Numbered from the stretch's first letter, positions 9,497-18,442 are shown. The stretch is 64,000 nt of DNA from Caballeronia peredens (GCA_001544595.2 FCOH02000018.1:1-64000); one strand, 5' to 3'. Notes: generated by a model from the sequence alone, not told the origin. Program-made: numbers and translations.

Positions 9497-9919
9497 TTGC
9501 TTCTGGACATCCCAGGACGTCTTTGAACTGAGCATCAAGTCAGCGGCGACCAGGCCAAACAACGCAACGAGCATGAAAGCGGAGGCAGCAAATTCGCCGT
9601 GGTCTAAAAACGCCTTAAAGGCAGACGCCGCCGCGATCAACATTGCATATGCGCTAAACAGCGATAGCTCTGGGGGCGTGATTCCTTCTACCTCGCCGCT
9701 TTCATGATTCATCCAGCCCGCCAGTGAATACCAGTCGTTGGCTCGACGCAACGCGGCAGTCACGGTCATGCCGCTTTTCAGGCTTGGTCGACCACCGATG
9801 TCAAGGCCGCAATAGCGCCTACCCTCAATGGTTGCGTTGAAGCTGGTTTGTGGCGATCGTCCGGTGGTAATCACATTCGTCACGTCTTCTAGTCGAGCGG
9901 TGACGATTACATATTCCAT
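9458..9919 (-). CDS. Unknown small membrane protein (153 aa)
   Basis: The N-terminal half (residues 1-60) is soluble and beta-like, starting MEYVIVTARLEDVTNVITTG. It is followed by two hydrophobic segments at about 86-105 and 111-131, separated by a short charged turn (LDHGEF). Residue composition is normal for a real gene. An AGG lies 9 nt upstream of the ATG. I do not recognise the family. Its C-terminal codons overlap the decayed end of the RidA pseudogene on the other strand, so the tail may be extended or altered. Confidence 0.6.
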   Translation of the reverse strand: MEYVIVTARLEDVTNVITTGRSPQTSFNATIEGRRYCGLDIGGRPSLKSGMTVTAALRRANDWYSLAGWMNHESGEVEGITPPELSLFSAYAMLIAAASAFKAFLDHGEFAASAFMLVALFGLVAADLMLSSKTSWDVQKQLRSNCATFSDPR

Positions 9920-10315
9920 ATCTGCAACCTGTTGCTTGCGAAAGTGCGGGTGATCGTAGCGGTTTCGCTATCTCTAAAAAATGTGCGCGACCCGCTCCGG
10001 CACTCGCCGGGCGGCGTACGGAGAAGCGGCTCACACGGCTGATGATCTGATGCATACGAGCCTCGTGTTCCGGCGGTTGGACGTGGCCGGAGAGAAGCTC
10101 CTTCCCAATCGATCGCTTCCTTTCTATCGCTCACGACCAGTTGTCGGGTCAAGTTCCGGCTGGCACCTCAGCGGACGGGGACACCGACCACCCTCCAACT
10201 CGCTATATCCCCCCATACATCGCGCCCTATACAAACGATAAGAATGTTTTGCTTTCACGGATGGTTTTTCTGCCCCAACATAAAGTGATTCTGAAAATTA
10301 CACACGGAGCGAGAC
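9920..10315. promoter_or_regulatory. 396-bp region upstream of the aldehyde dehydrogenase gene
   Basis: No supported gene. The left half is GC-rich and carries only arginine-rich noise frames. The last 90 bases are AT-richer (around 10205-10290) and likely contain the promoter for the dehydrogenase. I found no clear operator. Confidence 0.35.
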
Positions 10316-11767
10316 ATGGAAAACACTGCGGATCTCAAGCGCTACGAGTTGCTGATCAACGGCGAGTTCGTGCCTCCGGGCGGCGGCGAGTACTCGACGA
10401 ACCTCGATCCCGCCACCGAAAGTCCGATCGCCCACGTTGCGCAAGGCACGTCCGCCGATGTCGATCGCGCCGTGCAGGCCGCGCGCGCTGCGCTTAAGCC
10501 GTGGAACGCCATCCGCGCCGCCGAGCGCGGCCGCATCCTGATGAAACTCGCCGACCTGTTGCGCGAAAATCAGGAGGAACTCGCCGCGCTGGAAAGCCTC
10601 GACGCCGGCAAGCCCATCGCCGGTGTGCAGCGCCAGGACGTGCCCGCCGCCATCGACACACTCGCTTACTACGCCGGCTGGTGCGACAAGATCAACGGCC
10701 AGGTCGTGCCCGCGCGCCCCGATGCACTGACTTACACGGTGCGCGAGCCCGTCGGCGTCGTCGCGGCGATCGTTCCGTGGAACTTTCCGCTGATGATCGG
10801 CATGTGGAAGATCGCGCCGGCGCTCGCGTGCGGATGCACGCTGATCGTCAAACCCGCCGAAATCACGCCGCTCTCCGCGCTGATGGTCGGCCGCCTCGCG
10901 CTCGAAGCTGGCGTGCCGCCGGGCGTGCTCAATATCGTGACGGGCAAGGGCTCGGTCGTCGGCGACTCGCTTGTCGCGCATCCGGGCGTCGACAAGGTGA
11001 CGTTCACCGGGTCGCCGTCGGTCGGGCGCGGCATCCTGCAGGGCGCGGCCGGCAACTTCAAGCGCGTCACGCTCGAACTGGGCGGCAAATCGGCAAACGT
11101 GATTTTCGCGGATGCCAACCTCGACAGCGCCGTGCGCGCCGCCGCCTCCGGCATCTTCTTCAACGCAGGACAGGTCTGTTCGGCCGGTTCGCGCGTGCTG
11201 GTCCAGCGCGCGGTCTACGACGACGTCGTCGAGCGTCTCGCGCAACGCGCACAATCCGTCAAACTCGGCGATCCGTCCAAGCGCGAGACCAACATGGGAC
11301 CGCTCATCTCGGCCAAACAGATGAAAAGCGTGCTGGACTACGTGGATATCGGCAAGGGCGAGGGCGCTTCGCTCGTCACGGGCGGGCGTCGCTCGGGCGA
11401 ACGCGGCTACTTCGTCGAGCCGACGGTGTTCGCGAACGTCGAGCACGAAATGCGCATCTCGCAGGAGGAAATCTTCGGGCCGGTCGCGAGCGTGATTCCC
11501 TTCGACGACGAAGCCGACGCGCTGCGTATCGCCAACGGCACGGCCTACAGCCTCGCGGCGGGTGTCTGGAGCGCGGATATCGGCCGGGTGCATCGCATGG
11601 CCGCGGAACTGAAGGCGGGCACCGTCTGGGTAAACACGTACGGCTACACGGACGTGCGTCTGCCGTGGGGCGGCGGTGGGGATTCGGGCTTCGGCCGCGA
11701 GCATGGCGATGTCGCCATCGAAAACTTCACCGAGCCGAAGGCGGTCTGGATCGCGTTGAATCCCTGA
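10316..11767 (+). CDS. NAD(P)-dependent aldehyde dehydrogenase
   Basis: A full-length 483-residue ALDH superfamily enzyme that oxidises an aldehyde to its acid. The conserved PWNFP (154-158), FTGS (230-233), general base Glu254 in LELGGKSAN and nucleophile Cys288 in GQVCSAG are all present. The start is preceded by GGAG. It stands alone: upstream is noncoding and downstream is a convergent gene separated by a hairpin. The family is typical of phenylacetaldehyde, betaine-aldehyde or gamma-aminobutyraldehyde-type dehydrogenases, and the substrate cannot be read from sequence. It might oxidise an aldehyde made by the neighbouring NRPS reductase, but that is only proximity. Confidence 0.92.
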   Translation: MENTADLKRYELLINGEFVPPGGGEYSTNLDPATESPIAHVAQGTSADVDRAVQAARAALKPWNAIRAAERGRILMKLADLLRENQEELAALESLDAGKPIAGVQRQDVPAAIDTLAYYAGWCDKINGQVVPARPDALTYTVREPVGVVAAIVPWNFPLMIGMWKIAPALACGCTLIVKPAEITPLSALMVGRLALEAGVPPGVLNIVTGKGSVVGDSLVAHPGVDKVTFTGSPSVGRGILQGAAGNFKRVTLELGGKSANVIFADANLDSAVRAAASGIFFNAGQVCSAGSRVLVQRAVYDDVVERLAQRAQSVKLGDPSKRETNMGPLISAKQMKSVLDYVDIGKGEGASLVTGGRRSGERGYFVEPTVFANVEHEMRISQEEIFGPVASVIPFDDEADALRIANGTAYSLAAGVWSADIGRVHRMAAELKAGTVWVNTYGYTDVRLPWGGGGDSGFGREHGDVAIENFTEPKAVWIALNP

Positions 11768-11814
11768 CGCAACCGACTCGATTCGCCGCGTTCAGCGCGG
11801 CGAATCGCCAGAAC

Positions 11815-11846
11815 GCAAAACGGCGGCCCGAATCTCTCGGGCCGCC
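11815..11846 (-). terminator. Intrinsic terminator between convergent genes
   Basis: GGCGGCCCGA (11822-11831) pairs with TCGGGCCGCC (11837-11846) around a 5-nt loop. The AAAA on the left becomes a T run on the minus strand, so it mainly ends the 112-aa minus-strand gene. It may also serve the aldehyde dehydrogenase. Confidence 0.65.
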
Positions 11847-11867
11847 CTGAACCGCCAATAACGAAGA

Positions 11868-12206
11868 TCAGACGTGCGCAGCTTCGTCGTTGCGCGCCCG
11901 CCAAAGTCGCGCGCGCTGCGTGCTGTCCTGATACTGGACCGTGTTTTGCCGGCACGCTTCGACCATCGAATTCTTGCGCGCGACGATCGCCTGGCAGAGA
12001 AACTCCGCGCTGTACGCCTTCAGCAAATGCGGACAATGTGTCTCGATATATTGCGCGATCTTGCCGTAATCGCTGTCCGCCGACGCCAGCGCCCGATAAG
12101 TCTGCGCGTCCCAGCGGAACATCAGATCGAGTTCTTCGAAGGCGGTGTTGAATGCGCAGACCTGCGCGTGAACTTCGCGGTCATCGCCGTACGTTGCATG
12201 GATCAT
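11868..12206 (-). CDS. Conserved hypothetical protein (112 aa)
   Basis: A soluble, mostly helical 112-residue protein starting MIHATYGDDREVHAQVCAFN, with several acidic and aromatic residues (FRWDAQTYRAL, YIETHCPHLLKAY) and three cysteines. An AGGAG lies upstream of the ATG. No signal peptide or membrane segment. I do not recognise the family. It is 97 bp downstream of the LysR gene on the same strand, so the two may be co-transcribed, and it is followed by a terminator. Confidence 0.7.
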   Translation of the reverse strand: MIHATYGDDREVHAQVCAFNTAFEELDLMFRWDAQTYRALASADSDYGKIAQYIETHCPHLLKAYSAEFLCQAIVARKNSMVEACRQNTVQYQDSTQRARLWRARNDEAAHV

Positions 12207-12303
12207 GTTCGTCTCCTGAAGGGCCGTGGGGCTTCACTGCAGGATAGGAAAACCGATCCATATACGATAGTTAAACTTTTTTCGAATATCTATTCGGTAT
12301 CAG

Positions 12304-13251
12304 TTATGAATTGGGTTTGCCTGTCGTCGCGACGATCTGCGTGATCGCTTCGATCTGCGCGGCGCCTTCCTCGATCAGGAATTCCTTGAATGCGAGCGCG
12401 ACGGGCGGCAGCCGCTTGTTGTGCCGATGCACGACGAACCAGTTGAGCATCACCGGAAAGCCGTCGATATCCAGCACGGCGAGCTTGCCGACCTGCAGTT
12501 CCATGCTGATCGTGTGCGCGGAGAGAAAACTCAGTCCCATGCCCGCGATCACCGCCTGCTTGATCGTCTCCGTGCTTGTGATTTCCATCGCGATGTTCAG
12601 GTTTTCGAGCCGCCCCGCAAAGCCTTCTTCCATCGAATTCCAGGTGTCCGAGCCGCGCTCGCGGACGATGAACGGCTCGTCCGCCAGTGCTTCGAGCGGC
12701 ACGTTCTTGCGCCCGACGAGCGGATGATCCGGCGGCGCGACGATCACATATGGATGCGGCGCGAACGAGACGTTGACGGTGTCCATGTCGCGCGGCGGGC
12801 GGACCATCACGGCGAGATCGGTGAGATTGTCGTGGAGCTGATGCAGCAATTCCTCGCGATTGTGCACGGCGAGGTTGAGCCTTACATCGGTATTACGTCG
12901 CGTGAAGGCTGCAAGCAAACGGGGAAAGAAATAGTCGCCCGCGCTGATCACCGCGACGTTGAGCGTGCCGCCAGAGATTCCCTTGAGGCGCGCCATCGCG
13001 TCGTCGGCCTCGCGGAACTGCTCAAGAATCGCACGACTGTAATAAAGCATTTCATTGCCGGCCGGCGTGAGGTAAATTTTCTTGCCGAGCTGCTCGAAAA
13101 GCGGCAAGCCGGCGTGCTCCTCGAGCTGTTTTACCTGCGTCGAGACGGCGGGCTGCGTGAGGTAAAGCTCTTCTGCCGCGCGGGAAAAACTCAGTCGCCG
13201 GGCGACGGTTTCGAAGATCTTCAGTTGGCGCAGGGTGGCATTACGCAGCAC
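12304..13251 (-). CDS. LysR-family regulator, CbbR-like
   Basis: A 315-residue LysR regulator: winged HTH at residues 1-65 (TLRQLKIFETVARRLSFSRA, then AAEELYLTQPAVSTQVKQLE) and a periplasmic-binding-type effector domain. The opening and the EMLYYSRAIL linker resemble CbbR, the regulator of Calvin-cycle operons, but no cbb gene is present. It is divergent from the oxalate transporter gene across 478 bp, so it may control that gene; LysR proteins usually repress themselves and activate the divergent gene. Ligand unknown. Confidence 0.9.
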   Translation of the reverse strand: MLRNATLRQLKIFETVARRLSFSRAAEELYLTQPAVSTQVKQLEEHAGLPLFEQLGKKIYLTPAGNEMLYYSRAILEQFREADDAMARLKGISGGTLNVAVISAGDYFFPRLLAAFTRRNTDVRLNLAVHNREELLHQLHDNLTDLAVMVRPPRDMDTVNVSFAPHPYVIVAPPDHPLVGRKNVPLEALADEPFIVRERGSDTWNSMEEGFAGRLENLNIAMEITSTETIKQAVIAGMGLSFLSAHTISMELQVGKLAVLDIDGFPVMLNWFVVHRHNKRLPPVALAFKEFLIEEGAAQIEAITQIVATTGKPNS

Positions 13252-13729
13252 GGCGATCCCTCATCCATAAACAATACCTAACTTATACAATAATTTTTTC
13301 TAACTTTCCTTAATCGTTTTTCTCCCCCACGATGCTTTCACGCCCCCATGAGTTGTAAGGCGGACAGACGCAGATAGCACGAACGGCCATGCTCATTCGC
13401 AGGCTTATCTTGTGTTTCGCGCGTCATCCGCAACACCAGCAGTCGCAGCACACGAAGCCTATAAAGGCTGCATCGATCATCCGGACCTTATTGGGAATCG
13501 CGTGAAATGATTCTTCGATCGCCTGACGCGAATGTTTGCCGGATGTGCGATCCGATCGCTCCAATCCCCGCGCATGACCCGCGCATCAGCCATGACCGGC
13601 GGCCGCCCGCGCACGCCGCCTGGACAGACCCTTTTCCCTGACCGACCGCCTCGCCGCCGGCGCACTGCGCCGGTTCCTTGCAGCACATCAGGCGCCGCAC
13701 GAGCGCCATGAAACATAACGGAGACAGAC
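13252..13729. promoter_or_regulatory. Divergent promoter region, lysR / oxlT
   Basis: 478 bases without a supported gene. The part next to the LysR start is strongly AT-rich (about 13262-13320) and includes TTATACAATAA (TTAT-N3-ATAA), a plausible LysR contact site. The right half is GC-rich with no recognised element up to the GGAGACAGAC ribosome site of oxlT. Confidence 0.4.
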
Positions 13730-15076
13730 ATGGCAAGCGCAGACACGGTTGCGTCCGGGCAATCGCACGGGCGTCATCACAACAGGTGGATTCAGCTGGC
13801 GATCGGCATCGTTTGTATGGGGCTCGTCGCCAACCTACAGTACGCATGGACGCTCTTCGTCGTCCCGATGGATGCCAAACATCATTGGGGGCAGGCAGCG
13901 ATCCAGACCGCCTTCACCATCTTCATCGTTACGGAAACCTGGCTCGTGCCCGTCGAGGGCTGGCTCGTCGATAAATTCGGGCCGCGCCCCGTTGTCATCG
14001 GCGGATCGATTTGCGCGGCGCTCGGCTGGATCATCGACGCACACGCGACGAGCCTCATCCATCTCTATATCGGCGCGGTGGTTGCGGGCGTGGGCGCCGG
14101 CTGCGTGTACGGCACCTGCGTTGGCACGGCGCTGAAGTGGTTTCCGGACAAGCGCGGTCTCGCGGCGGGCCTGACCGCGGCGGGTTTCGGCGCGGGCGCG
14201 GCCGTCACCGTCATCCCAATTTCGAACATGATCCAGAGCTCAGGCTACGAGCAGGCGTTCATGTTCTTCGGGATCTTCCAGGGTGTGTGCATCTTCCTGC
14301 TCGCGCTGATGCTGGTGCGTCCGAATCCGCCTAAGGGCATCGTGCCGGCCAAGCGGATCGTCTCGACGAAGATCGACTACACGACCGGACAGATGGTGCG
14401 CTCGCCGCTGTTCTGGGTGCTGTATCTGATGTTCGTGTTCGTCGCGGCGGGCGGCGTGATCGCGACCGCGCAGTTCGGGCCGATCGCCAAGGAGTACGGT
14501 TTCGCGAAGATGCCGGTGAACATTCTCGGCGTCACGCTGCCGCTGCTCGCGATGACGCTCTCCATCGACAACCTGTGCAACGGCTTCACGCGTCCGCTGT
14601 GCGGCTTCATCTCCGACAAGATCGGCCGCGAGAACACCATGTTCTTCATCTTTCTGGGTGAAGGCGTCGCGCTGCTCGGGCTGATGGAGTTCGGCCACAA
14701 CCCGTATCTCTTCATGCTGTTCGCGGCGATGACCTTCCTCTGCTGGGGCGAGATCTTCTCGATCTTCCCGGCGACCTGCGCCGACACGTTCGGCAGCAAG
14801 TACGCCGCGGCCAACGCCGGCACGCTGTACACGGCGAAGGGCACGGCGTCGATGCTGGTGCCGCTCGCCTCGGTGCTCGCGTCGATCGGCTCGTGGAACG
14901 CGGTGTTCATCGCGACGGCGATCACGTCGATCGCGGCCGGCCTGTGCGCGAAGTTCGTCCTGGCGCCGATGCGCCGCCGCTGGATCGACAATACGGTCGC
15001 GGCGACGTCGGCCGAGTCGTCTGTCAACGCGTCGTTCCAGGCGGGCTGGGACGCATCGCGCAACACGGTTCAATAA
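13730..15076 (+). CDS. oxlT: Oxalate:formate antiporter (OFA-family MFS transporter)
   Basis: A 448-residue, 12-helix MFS protein that should bring oxalate across the inner membrane, classically in exchange for formate. Two basic residues stand out: Arg288 in NGFTRPLCGFISD and Lys370 in NAGTLYTAKGTAS. From memory these match by context and by near-constant offset the essential Arg272 and Lys355 of Oxalobacter formigenes OxlT. The ATG follows GGAGACAGAC. The gene is followed after 10 nt by a second LysR gene and lies in a locus with formyl-CoA:oxalate CoA-transferase, which supports oxalate. Other OFA members carry other small carboxylates. Confidence 0.88.
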   Translation: MASADTVASGQSHGRHHNRWIQLAIGIVCMGLVANLQYAWTLFVVPMDAKHHWGQAAIQTAFTIFIVTETWLVPVEGWLVDKFGPRPVVIGGSICAALGWIIDAHATSLIHLYIGAVVAGVGAGCVYGTCVGTALKWFPDKRGLAAGLTAAGFGAGAAVTVIPISNMIQSSGYEQAFMFFGIFQGVCIFLLALMLVRPNPPKGIVPAKRIVSTKIDYTTGQMVRSPLFWVLYLMFVFVAAGGVIATAQFGPIAKEYGFAKMPVNILGVTLPLLAMTLSIDNLCNGFTRPLCGFISDKIGRENTMFFIFLGEGVALLGLMEFGHNPYLFMLFAAMTFLCWGEIFSIFPATCADTFGSKYAAANAGTLYTAKGTASMLVPLASVLASIGSWNAVFIATAITSIAAGLCAKFVLAPMRRRWIDNTVAATSAESSVNASFQAGWDASRNTVQ

Positions 15077-15086
15077 GGACGGCGGC

Positions 15087-16043
15087 ATGCGCGAGCCCTC
15101 GAACACGAATGCGCATGCCGTTCCATCGCTCAGCGTTTCGCTGCATCAACTGAGGTTGTTCGTCACGCTCGCGCGGCATCGCAGCTTTACCCGCGCGGGC
15201 GATGAATTCGGCATCACGCAATCGGCGGTCAGCCGCAGCATCCGCGAGCTGGAAGAGGAAATCGCGCTGCGGCTCTTCGATCGCACCACGCGCCAGGTTG
15301 CGCTTACCGACACTGGCCGCAAGCTGCTCGCGCGCATCGCGCCGCTCGTCGAGGAACTGGAGTCGACGCTCCGGCCCCGCGCGCAGGACGGCGGCGAACC
15401 GGGCGTCGTGAATGTGGCGAGCAGTTGCGGGCTGACGGCGGGCGTGCTGCCCGCGATGCTCGCGTCGTGCCGCGACCGCTTGCCGGACATCACGGTCGTC
15501 GTGATGGATCGTCCGCAGAACGCCGTGCTGCAACTCGTGCGTTCGGGCGAGGCGGAACTGGGCATCGTGATCGCGCCCGAGAATCTCGACGAACTCGCCG
15601 TCGAACCCCTTTTCGCCGATGGATTCGCGGCCGTCGTCGGCGCGTCGCACCGTTCGGGCGCGGCGGCGCAGATCGACTGGAATCAACTGCGCGGCACGCC
15701 GCTCCTTCTCCTCGACGACGACACCGGCAGTCTCGCCGCCATCGAAGCGGCGCTCGCGCTGCACGGCGTGAGCGGCGCGGTGCGTCAGCGGTTCGCCCAG
15801 CCGGCGGCGGTCGCGCGCATGGCCGAGGCTGGCCTGGGCGTCGGCATCCTGCCGATGCATGCCCGCGCCGCTTGCGACAGCGCGCGCGTGCGTTTCATCC
15901 CGCTCGTGCCGGACACGCCGCGCACCATCGTGCTCGTGCGGCGTCGCAGCCGCGCCTTGCGCGCCAGCGCGGCCAGCGTGTGGTCACACTTCAGCGCTTC
16001 GGCGTCGCATACTCTCACCACGGGTCAGGTCGTCGAGGCCTGA
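15087..16043 (+). CDS. LysR-family transcriptional regulator
   Basis: A 318-residue LysR protein: HTH at about 18-80 (LHQLRLFVTLARHRSFTRAG, then ITQSAVSRSIRELEEEI) and an effector domain ending in an Ala-rich tail. It starts 10 nt after the oxlT stop on the same strand, so the two are probably co-transcribed. It differs from the divergent CbbR-like regulator upstream, giving oxlT two flanking LysR genes. Its ligand cannot be read from sequence. Confidence 0.9.
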   Translation: MREPSNTNAHAVPSLSVSLHQLRLFVTLARHRSFTRAGDEFGITQSAVSRSIRELEEEIALRLFDRTTRQVALTDTGRKLLARIAPLVEELESTLRPRAQDGGEPGVVNVASSCGLTAGVLPAMLASCRDRLPDITVVVMDRPQNAVLQLVRSGEAELGIVIAPENLDELAVEPLFADGFAAVVGASHRSGAAAQIDWNQLRGTPLLLLDDDTGSLAAIEAALALHGVSGAVRQRFAQPAAVARMAEAGLGVGILPMHARAACDSARVRFIPLVPDTPRTIVLVRRRSRALRASAASVWSHFSASASHTLTTGQVVEA

Positions 16044-16154
16044 CCGTCTTCCCGCTCCGCATTGAAGAAACCCGCGGCGCGCCGAGCGCATGCGGGTTTC
16101 CGCTCGTCCGCGAACGTACGATTCGCCTTGTTCTTACCCAATACGGAATGTAGT

Positions 16155-16170
16155 ATCTTGTATATCAGAA
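16155..16170 (+). promoter_or_regulatory. Operator-like site A, TGTATATCA family, upstream of panE-like gene
   Basis: ATCTTGTATATCAGAA, 33 nt before the ATG of the PanE-like gene. The identical 16-mer occurs inverted at 17243-17258 and closely related copies occur at 20718-20733 and 20936-20951. Twelve positions are invariant in all four. Probably the binding site of the GntR regulator encoded at 17542. Confidence 0.7.
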
Positions 16171-16203
16171 GGCTATAAGGCTACAACCCTCAGGAGACGA
16201 ACC

Positions 16204-17217
16204 ATGAAAATCTGCGTGTACGGCGCCGGCGCGATCGGCGGCTATATGGGTGCGCAGCTCGCGCGCGCCGGGGCGGACGTCAGTTTCGTCGCGCGCGGGC
16301 CGCATCTCGCGGCGATGCAGGCGAACGGCGTGCGGCTGAGAATCGACGGGGAAGAGCACGTCGTCAAGGTGCGCTGCACGAACAATCCCGCCGAGCTCGG
16401 CCCGCAGGATTTCGTGATCATCGCGCTCAAGGCGCACTCGATTCCGGGCGTCGTCGATCTGATTCCGCCGCTGCTCGGCCCGGAGACGGCCATTGTCACG
16501 GCGGTCAACGGCCTGCCGTACTGGTATTTCTACAAGCACGGCGGCGAGCTGGAAGGCACGACGCTGCAAAGTGTCGACCCCGGCGGGCGGCAATGGAGCG
16601 TGTTCGGGCCGGAGCGCGCGATCGGCTGCGTGCTGCTGCCGGCGGCGGAGATTGCGGAGCCGGGCGTCATCGAGCATCACTATGGCAAGAAATTTCCGAT
16701 CGGCGAGCCGAGCGGCGAAATCACGCCGCGTCTGCAGGCGCTGCACGACATGATGGCCCGCGCGGATATGGAAGCGCCGATGCGCGACAACATCCGCGAC
16801 GAAATCTGGCTCAAGCTCTGGGGCAACCTGTGCTTCAACCCGATCAGCGCGTTGACCGGCGCGACGCTCGATATCCTCACGAGCGACCCCGGCACACGCG
16901 CGCTCTCGAAGGCGATGATGCTGGAGGCGAAGGCCATCGGCGACAAAATCGGCGTGAACTTCCGCGTCGACGTGGAGCGGCGCATCAACGGCGCGGGCGC
17001 GGTCGGCGCGCACAAGACCTCGATGCTGATGGACTGCGAAGCGAAACGCCCGATGGAAATCGATCCGCTGATGACCGTCGTGCAGGAAATCGGCCGCCTG
17101 GTGCACGTCCAGACGCCGATGCTCGATGCGGTCCTTGCATTGATCAAGCTGCGCGAAGGCGTGAATCAGGGCACGGCGAAGGCGTTGCCGCTCCCGCAAC
17201 CTCAAAAAGCCGCCTAA
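16204..17217 (+). CDS. PanE-like NADPH-dependent reductase; candidate oxalyl-CoA reductase
   Basis: A 337-residue ketopantoate-reductase-family enzyme. N-terminal Rossmann motif GAGAIGG (7-13); catalytic Lys204 with IWLKLWGN and NPISAL; Glu285 in RPMEIDP matches the substrate-binding Glu of PanE. AGGAGA precedes the ATG, which I chose over an upstream start that lacks a good site. Pantothenate genes are absent, while OxlT and the CoA-transferase are close by and share an operator motif with it. In Methylobacterium extorquens a PanE homologue (PanE2) reduces oxalyl-CoA to glyoxylate, and that is my preferred role here. An ordinary 2-ketoacid reductase is the alternative. Confidence 0.85.
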   Translation: MKICVYGAGAIGGYMGAQLARAGADVSFVARGPHLAAMQANGVRLRIDGEEHVVKVRCTNNPAELGPQDFVIIALKAHSIPGVVDLIPPLLGPETAIVTAVNGLPYWYFYKHGGELEGTTLQSVDPGGRQWSVFGPERAIGCVLLPAAEIAEPGVIEHHYGKKFPIGEPSGEITPRLQALHDMMARADMEAPMRDNIRDEIWLKLWGNLCFNPISALTGATLDILTSDPGTRALSKAMMLEAKAIGDKIGVNFRVDVERRINGAGAVGAHKTSMLMDCEAKRPMEIDPLMTVVQEIGRLVHVQTPMLDAVLALIKLREGVNQGTAKALPLPQPQKAA

Positions 17218-17242
17218 ACTGCAACCAGGACGCCAGCGTTGT

Positions 17243-17258
17243 TTCTGATATACAAGAT
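17243..17258 (-). promoter_or_regulatory. Operator-like site B upstream of the GntR gene
   Basis: Reads ATCTTGTATATCAGAA on the minus strand, identical over 16 nt to site A. It lies between the PanE-like gene and the small ORF/GntR gene, so it probably mediates autoregulation. Confidence 0.7.
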
Positions 17259-17330
17259 GCAAAATATGTTGCGTCCTGTTGCGATGCAGCATATACTGAG
17301 GGCTCTTGAGTGATTTGACCGGAGCCTGAA

Positions 17331-17552
17331 ATGAGCATCGCCCTGTTGGTTGTTGTCGGATTCGCGCTGGTTGCCGTGGGTGTCGGCGTTACGTTTATGA
17401 TTGCGTCGGCGGTGCCGCAAAACATGCTGCAGCGCGCACAAGATCACGGTCGTTTCGCCGGCCTCGCGGCGGACGATCAGAACGGCGGTTCGGGCAAGCG
17501 TGTCGACGCTGGCCGTCCGCACTTGGGAAATCAAGCCATCAATGCCATCTGA
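17331..17552 (+). CDS. Possible small single-helix membrane protein (73 aa)
   Basis: A GGAG lies about 8 nt before the ATG. The frame starts with one strong hydrophobic helix (ALLVVVGFALVAVGVGVTF, residues 4-22) and then a polar tail of about 45 residues. It overlaps the chosen GntR start by 11 nt. I recognise no family. The tail has the look of a GC-rich noise frame, so either only the N-terminal part is meaningful or the whole ORF is fortuitous. Confidence 0.4.
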   Translation: MSIALLVVVGFALVAVGVGVTFMIASAVPQNMLQRAQDHGRFAGLAADDQNGGSGKRVDAGRPHLGNQAINAI

Positions 17553-18285
17553 TACTCAATCCGTAGACCGGCCGGAAGTTCGCCCCGAAGCCCGCCCCGG
17601 CGGACTCACGCTTTCGCTGGAACCGATCAATGCCACGGTTTCGCTGCGCGATCAGGCGTACGCGAAACTGCGGCAGGCTATCGCCGAAGCGGACATCTAC
17701 CGTTCGCGGGAAGAGATTCGTCTCGACGAGAAAGAGCTGACCGAGGCGCTCGGCGTCTCGCGCACGCCGATCCGCGAGGCCATGACGCTGCTGGAGCAGG
17801 AAGGTTTTCTGCGCACGGTGCCGCGCCGGGGCGTGTATATCCTGCGCAAGACCAAGCGCGAGATCGTCGAGATGATCCACATGTGGGCGGCGCTGGAAAG
17901 CATGGCGGCGCGCCTCGCGACACAGCGCGCCACGGATGCGGAAATCGCCCAGTTGCGCCACATGTTCGACAATTTCCGCGACTCGACGCCCGCCGAGCAT
18001 ATCGACGAATATTCGGAAGCGAATATCGCGTTCCATTCGGCGATCGTGCGGCTGTCGAAATCGGAAATCATTTTCGACACGATCAAGAACATCTTCGTGC
18101 ACGTGCGCGCCATTCGCAAAATGACGATCTCGCAGAGTGACCGCGCGTCACGCTCGATCGTCGATCACATGCGCATTATCGAAGCGCTGGAGAAGCGCGA
18201 CACGGAACTGGTCGAGCGGCTCGTCAAGCAGCACTCGCTCGATCTGGCGGCTTTCGTCGAGGCGAACTGCGATTTTCTGGACTGA
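17542..18285 (+). CDS. GntR-family regulator, FadR/FCD type
   Basis: A 247-residue regulator. N-terminal winged HTH at about 33-100 (ELTEALGVSRTPIREAMTLL, then EQEGFL) and an all-helical FCD ligand-binding domain with histidines at metal-site positions (IAFHSAI, VDHMRII, KQHSLD). Members bind short palindromes and sense small carboxylates or acyl-CoAs. I chose the ATG at 17542, which gives a usual family length; longer frames upstream run through the small ORF. It lies amid four copies of the TGTATATCA motif, one of them upstream of itself, so it is the likely regulator of the oxalate genes. A terminator follows. Confidence 0.9.
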   Translation: MPSDTQSVDRPEVRPEARPGGLTLSLEPINATVSLRDQAYAKLRQAIAEADIYRSREEIRLDEKELTEALGVSRTPIREAMTLLEQEGFLRTVPRRGVYILRKTKREIVEMIHMWAALESMAARLATQRATDAEIAQLRHMFDNFRDSTPAEHIDEYSEANIAFHSAIVRLSKSEIIFDTIKNIFVHVRAIRKMTISQSDRASRSIVDHMRIIEALEKRDTELVERLVKQHSLDLAAFVEANCDFLD

Positions 18286-18306
18286 TGCCGGATTGAAGTG
18301 CGAACA

Positions 18307-18347
18307 ATAAAAAAGGCCGCGTGGTTCTTGCCGCGCGGCCTTTTTTT
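18307..18347. terminator. Bidirectional intrinsic terminator after gntR
   Basis: GGCCGCG (18315-18321) pairs with CGCGGCC (18334-18340), followed by seven T (18341-18347) and preceded by an A run. It works in both directions and also closes the tiny minus-strand ORF at 18359-18442. Confidence 0.85.
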
Positions 18348-18358
18348 CGCGTTGTTAA

Positions 18359-18442
18359 TCACAGAACGGGGATGGCCAACGCTTGCTCGATCGTCATCGA
18401 AAGCAACAGCGCGGCGACTGAAGCGTAGAACAGGCGGATCAC
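18359..18442 (-). CDS. Candidate 27-aa hydrophobic small protein
   Basis: A GTG start sits 5 nt after a GGAG and encodes MIRLFYASVAALLLSMTIEQ ALAIPVL, a positive N-terminus followed by a hydrophobic stretch and possibly an ALA cleavage site. A bidirectional terminator lies directly downstream. It is too short to be certain, but ribosome site, hydrophobic content and terminator occur together. It lies between gntR and the CoA-ligase genes, on the same strand as the latter. Confidence 0.4.
   Translation of the reverse strand: MIRLFYASVAALLLSMTIEQALAIPVL

Noticed and set aside
10298..11704. 468-residue frame antisense to the aldehyde dehydrogenase gene
   Set aside because: Arg/His-rich composition with no domain, exactly opposite a well-conserved ALDH; typical GC-rich shadow.
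16204..17217. PanE-like protein as true pantothenate-synthesis ketopantoate reductase
   Set aside because: No pan genes nearby; oxalate transporter, CoA-transferase and shared operator point to another role. Not excluded biochemically.
17401..17541. Longer start for the GntR regulator
   Set aside because: The extra residues are Cys/Arg-rich and unlike family N-termini; the ATG at 17542 gives the expected length.
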